From positions 1 to 64,000 of the forward strand of contig CAVPSX010000012.1 in the NCBI GenBank assembly GCA_963708515.1: a stretch of DNA of 64,000 bases. Reading direction: 5' to 3'. Below the pieces are notes generated by a model, which made no database searches, had not been told where the DNA came from, and saw nothing but the letters and a program-made list of their open reading frames with translations. The position numbers were made by a program, and so were the translations under genes. This document shows positions 60,810 through 64,000 of this stretch, in pieces (the stretch's first letter is position 1; each line of letters opens with the position of its first letter). The stretch comes from JAPLJM01 sp963708515. Lineage in GTDB: Bacteria; Desulfobacterota; Syntrophia; Syntrophales; Fen-1087.

Positions 60810-61933
60810 TTTCCTTCACGCGTCTGCCCGATTTTGCGCTCTGGAACAAACTCGGGGACAGGCGGATTCCACTGTCCTTCGACCTCGAGGTCACCGCCCG
60901 CTGCAACAACAACTGCCGTCATTGCTACATCAACCTCCCGCCGGGCGATCAGGCGGCGCTGCAGGATGAACTGACATTGGAGGAAATCAGCCTTATTGCC
61001 GATCAGGCCGTTTCCCTCGGGTCGCTTTGGTGTCTCATAACGGGCGGCGAACCCCTTCTGCGGAATGATTTTCCTGATCTTTACCTGATGCTGAAAAGCA
61101 AGGGACTGCTCGTTTCCGTTTTTACCAATGCCTGCCTGGTAAAGAATAAGCACATAGAACTGTTCATGAAATATCCACCACGAGAGATCGAGGTCACCGT
61201 CTATGGCGTCACCCGAGAGACTTACGAAAAGGTGACGCGCGTCCCCGGTTCATTCGCCGCGTTCCGCCGCGGCCTGGACCTGCTGCTCGATGGGGGTGTG
61301 AAGGTGAATCTTAAGGCCATGGCGCTGCGTTCCAATATGCATGAATTGCCGGCCATCGCCCGTTTCTGCCGCGAAAGAACGAAAGATTTTTTCCGCTTCG
61401 ATCCCATGCTGAACCTGCGATTCGACGGAAACGAGCAAAGAAACAGGGACATTCGTGCGGAGCGGCTGTCCGTACAGGAAATCATCGCGATCGAGCAGGC
61501 GGATCCGGAACGTTCGGCGGCCGTGAAAAAGACATGCGCCATGCTGGAAGCGGCCATTCCCGAAGCAGGACAGGGTCGGCATCTTTTCCAGTGTCATGCG
61601 GGGGCAGAGAGCTTTGCCGTGAGCTGCAACGGTCTTTTCCGTCTCTGCCCGTCTCTCTGGCAGCGCGACTGCCTCTACGATCTGCGCCGGGGAACGCTGG
61701 CCGAGGCCTGGCTTGATTTCACGCCGCGCATCCGCGCCATCACCACGGACAATGCAGATTTTCATGAAACATGCCGCCTGTGCCCTCTCATGAATATGTG
61801 CCATTGGTGTCCCGCCCATGCCCATCTGGAATGCGGCCGTATGGATGAACGGTGCGATTATTTCTGCCGCGTGGCCCACGCGCGGGCGGAAGCGTTTGGA
61901 AAGGGGGAGAAGGCGGCGTCCGAAGCAAGATGA
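60794..61933 (+). CDS. radical SAM/SPASM peptide-modifying enzyme 3 (intact)
   Basis: A 379-residue intact enzyme. The radical SAM motif is ARCNNNCRHCYINLP (CX3CX2C, about residue 37), then LITGGEPLLRNDFPDLY (about 80), VFTNACLVKNKHIE, VTVYGVTRETYEKVTRVPGS and the SPASM cluster region CHAGAESFAVSCNGLFRLCP and CRLCPLMNMCHWCPAHAHL, closing with CDYFCRVAHARAEAF. The TTG start has GGAG 9 nt upstream and overlaps the peptidase gene by 16 nt. The ABC transporter start overlaps its stop. Similar to ScmE/ScmF as remembered. Confidence 0.85.
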   Translation: MRKALVSFTRLPDFALWNKLGDRRIPLSFDLEVTARCNNNCRHCYINLPPGDQAALQDELTLEEISLIADQAVSLGSLWCLITGGEPLLRNDFPDLYLMLKSKGLLVSVFTNACLVKNKHIELFMKYPPREIEVTVYGVTRETYEKVTRVPGSFAAFRRGLDLLLDGGVKVNLKAMALRSNMHELPAIARFCRERTKDFFRFDPMLNLRFDGNEQRNRDIRAERLSVQEIIAIEQADPERSAAVKKTCAMLEAAIPEAGQGRHLFQCHAGAESFAVSCNGLFRLCPSLWQRDCLYDLRRGTLAEAWLDFTPRIRAITTDNADFHETCRLCPLMNMCHWCPAHAHLECGRMDERCDYFCRVAHARAEAFGKGEKAASEAR

Positions 61934-63741
61934 AAAGCTGGTTGCGTTATCTGAAAAACGGCCTCGCGCGCACGCGCTCCCAGGATCGGTTTGCGGCTTC
62001 GCCAACAATACGCGGAACGTTCCGTCGGAGAACTCTGCCGGCGGTTCATTCCCTTTCTGGTGAAATTCAGGAAACCTTTTCTTTTCGGCCTGGCCCTGGT
62101 GTTTCTGACCGCCGCCGTGAGCCTTCCCCTGCCGCTGGTCGGCCGTTTCCTCATCGACGACGTCATCATGAAGAGCCGGCTCCCGCTCTTGGTATGGACC
62201 GTCCTGGCTATGATCTGCCTGGCCGTGGCCGGCCGCCTGCTGGACCTTTATCAACAGTATTATTTTGATCGCTTCAACCGGGAAGTCGTCCTGGATATCC
62301 AGTCCGGGCTGCTCGACAGGGTTTTCCACTATTCCAAGACGTTCTTCGACAGGAACCGGACCGGCTACCTGATGAACCGGCTGGATGAGGACGTGCACGG
62401 GATGGGCTGGTTCTTCTCCGGCGCGATGGCGGGCGTGATCGAAAACATCTTTCGCTTCCTGGGAGGATTGATCTTCCTGCTGTACCTTGATTGGCGCCTG
62501 ACCCTCATCGTCGGCGTCATTTTGCCGGGCGCCGTGATCGTGGTGCGCTTTTTTTCCGACAGACTGCGCACCCTGAGCAACGAGAGCATGGAAATGCAGG
62601 CCGATGTAGCCGCCAATTTTCAGGAATCCCTGTCCGCCATTGCCCTGATCAAGGCCTTCGCCGCCGAAGGCAAAACCCTGCGGCAACTGCAGGGGGTCGC
62701 TGCGAAAGGCCCTGGACATCGCCGTCGAACAATCGACGGTGAACACGCCGGCCAACATGGCGATCACCTCCCTGCCCGGGATCGCCCGGGCCGCCGTGCT
62801 GTTCATCGGCGCCTACTGGGTCATTATCGGGCATTGGAGCCTGGGGTCGCTGTTTGCCTATCAGGCCTACCTCGAGTATGTATTCGGACCGGCGCAATCC
62901 CTGGCGACGGCCAATCTGGAGATGCACAGCGCCCTGGCCTCCGCAGAGAGGATTGCCAATCTTTCAAACCTCGTTCCGGAAGACAACACGGGACAGGGAA
63001 AAATCGTCCGGCGCCTGCAGGGGGACATCGAATTCAAAGCAGGTCTGTTTTGCCTATGAAGCGGACGCTCCCATCCTGAGCGATATCAGTTTTACCATCC
63101 GGGCCGGGGAACGCATCGCCGTGGCCGGCGCCAGCGGCGTCGGAAAAACGACATTGATCAGCCTGATCCTGCGCTTATACAGGCCCACGGGTGGGGAGAT
63201 ATTTTTCGATTCCCGCCCGGCCTCTGATTACGAGGTGGGCTCCCTGCGCGAACGCATCGGTTATGTGCCGCAGCAGAACTGGCTTCTTGCCGGCACGATT
63301 ATGGACAATATCATCTACGGAAATCCCGCGGCGGGCGCAGCGGAGGCCATTGCGGCTGCAACAAGTGCCGGCATCCATGATTTCATTGCAACTCTGCCGG
63401 AAGGGTATCAGACGAAGGTGGGAGAAAGGGGCGTCGCGCTTTCCGAAGGCCAGAGGCAGCGGATCTGCGTTGCGCGCGCCTTCCTGAAGGGCCCCGACAT
63501 CATCCTGATGGACGAACCCGCATCCGCCCTGGACGGCCGGACGGGGAACACGGTTCTGGCTTCCCTGCTGTCTGTGCCGGCGGGGAAAACCGTGATTGTC
63601 GTATCCAACCAGGCGGGTTTCCTTGCGATGGCCGACCGCGTCCTGGTCCTTCAGGGCAGCCGCCTGGCTGTCGTCGGCGCCCATGAGGATCTGCTGCTAT
63701 CGAATCCCGATTATGCCGCCCTCGTCATTGGTGCGGCCTGA
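61930..63741 (+). pseudogene. ABC exporter (fused permease/ATPase), frameshifted
   Basis: Joined from three further frames, the protein is about 600 residues. The start MKSWLRYLKNGLA is followed after a shift near 61990 by the membrane domain (FLVKFRKPFLFGLALVFLTA, FFDRNRTGYLMNRLDEDVHG, and FQESLSAIALIKAFAAEGKT). A second shift near 62700 leads to the end of that domain. A third near 63045 leads to the ATPase: Walker A VAGASGVGKTTLI, YVPQQNWLLAGTIMDNI, signature LSEGQRQRICVARAF and Walker B IILMDEPASALD. No peptidase C39 domain is present. It probably exports the mature peptides. Confidence 0.75.
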
Positions 63742-63742
63742 A

Positions 63743-63780
63743 CTGTAACGGTCTGTAACACAACAGTTATTCCGTTACAG
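63743..63780. terminator. perfect inverted repeat, possible bidirectional terminator
   Basis: CTGTAACGG (63743-63751) and CCGTTACAG (63772-63780) are exact complements, with a second CTGT/ACAG pair inside. It lies between the convergent ABC and HD-GYP-like genes. There is no T-run, so it may be rho-assisted or an unrelated binding site. Confidence 0.5.
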
Positions 63781-63797
63781 AGCCTATGGAAGGAATT

Positions 63798-64000
63798 TCA
63801 GTGGGAAATTTCTTCTTCCGGAACGGTGTCCAGAATGGTCAAGACATTGTTATTAGCGAGATCGATCACCTCTTCCGCGGCGAGGCGATTTCCCTTGCCG
63901 TCAATTATGAGATTGATGACGGGCCGCAACGGCTGAGACCTGTTTGTGGCAATGACCCTGCCGATGACGGTGTTGTTGAGCCTGACATAGCTGCCGATGG
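63798..64000 (-). CDS. C-terminal end of a probable HD-GYP-domain protein (partial)
   Basis: The minus strand is open from the window edge to TGA at 63798-63800. The final residues read IGSYVRLNNTVIGRVIATNR, then SQPLRPVINLIIDGKGNRLA and VPEEEISH. The pattern GSYVRLNN-x-x-IGRV followed by PLRPVI is typical of the extreme C-terminus of HD-GYP cyclic-di-GMP phosphodiesterases. The catalytic domain lies outside the window, so this is a family guess from the tail only. Confidence 0.6.
   Translation of the reverse strand, partial: IGSYVRLNNTVIGRVIATNRSQPLRPVINLIIDGKGNRLAAEEVIDLANNNVLTILDTVPEEEISH

Noticed and set aside
61250..62806. A 518-codon open frame on the minus strand
   Set aside because: It lies opposite the SPASM enzyme and the ABC transporter, whose plus-strand pieces carry clear motifs. 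Its His/Gln-rich translation has no domain and is a high-GC antisense shadow.
1..64000. CRISPR arrays and rRNA genes
   Set aside because: No regularly spaced short repeats and no rRNA sequence were seen. The repeats found are dispersed elements of 125-188 bp.

Overview
The window reads as chromosome of a Gram-negative anaerobe, most likely a Desulfobacterota (former Deltaproteobacteria) member near the Syntrophales/Syntrophobacterales. This placement is an inference. It rests on LPS export genes (lptF, lptG), a heptosyltransferase-like GT9, the block hslV-hslU-argB-argD-argF-argG-argH-lysA-dapA-dapB that I recall from this phylum, and an interspersed-repeat style common there. Nothing in the window proves a species.

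Layout. 1-7.3 kb: surface-glycan genes (GT2, TMTC-like TPR membrane protein, methyltransferase) facing a minus-strand set (GT9, phosphomannomutase, phosphoesterase, HAD phosphatase). 7.4-14.5 kb: NUDIX hydrolase, tRNA-Met with its own promoter and terminator, an FG-GAP/VCBS-like exported protein, a DUF218 protein, small lipoproteins, an exported nitroreductase-like protein and purB. 14.5-22.5 kb: nadB, tsaD, DUF2062, rsmA, panC, panD, DUF502 and ahcY. A leader with competing hairpins and a possible 7-codon peptide precedes panC. 22.5-30.6 kb: an accessory carbon/sulfur island with a TauE/SafE-like exporter, a sulfoacetaldehyde acetyltransferase-like (Xsc) enzyme, an SDR, a second ThDP enzyme and an MFS permease. 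It is littered with gene remnants (VOC protein, zinc alcohol dehydrogenase with an internal deletion, HigA-type antitoxin). 30.8-33.8 kb: lptG, lptF and a PAP2 phosphatase. 34.2-51.6 kb: conserved housekeeping, including miaB, DUF151, xerC, hslVU, the arginine operon, lysine/DAP genes, folK, transaldolase and pgsA. 51.7-51.9 kb: tRNA-Gly and tRNA-Cys between a promoter and a terminator.

52-63.7 kb is the most unusual part: a ribosomally synthesised, post-translationally modified peptide (RiPP) type cassette. Behind a strong promoter lie two tandem, homologous, Cys-rich short genes. Each is exactly one base out of frame, in opposite directions, and each corrects to 66 residues. They are followed by three radical SAM/SPASM enzymes, an HPr-kinase-like protein, a PqqD-like chaperone, a SipW-like peptidase and an ABC exporter. 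A nucleotidyltransferase (NTP_transf_5-like) and a radical SAM/DUF512-like protein precede them. The content resembles what I remember as the SynChlorMet cassette (ScmC-F). At least fifteen frameshifts are spread through this stretch while protein similarity continues on both sides of each, so it is either freshly decaying or carries sequence errors.

Two interspersed palindromic repeat families are present: about 125 bp (two copies plus a half copy) and about 185 bp (four copies plus a truncated one). All are intergenic, and one sits inside the arginine operon. The window ends in the C-terminus of a probable HD-GYP protein on the minus strand.
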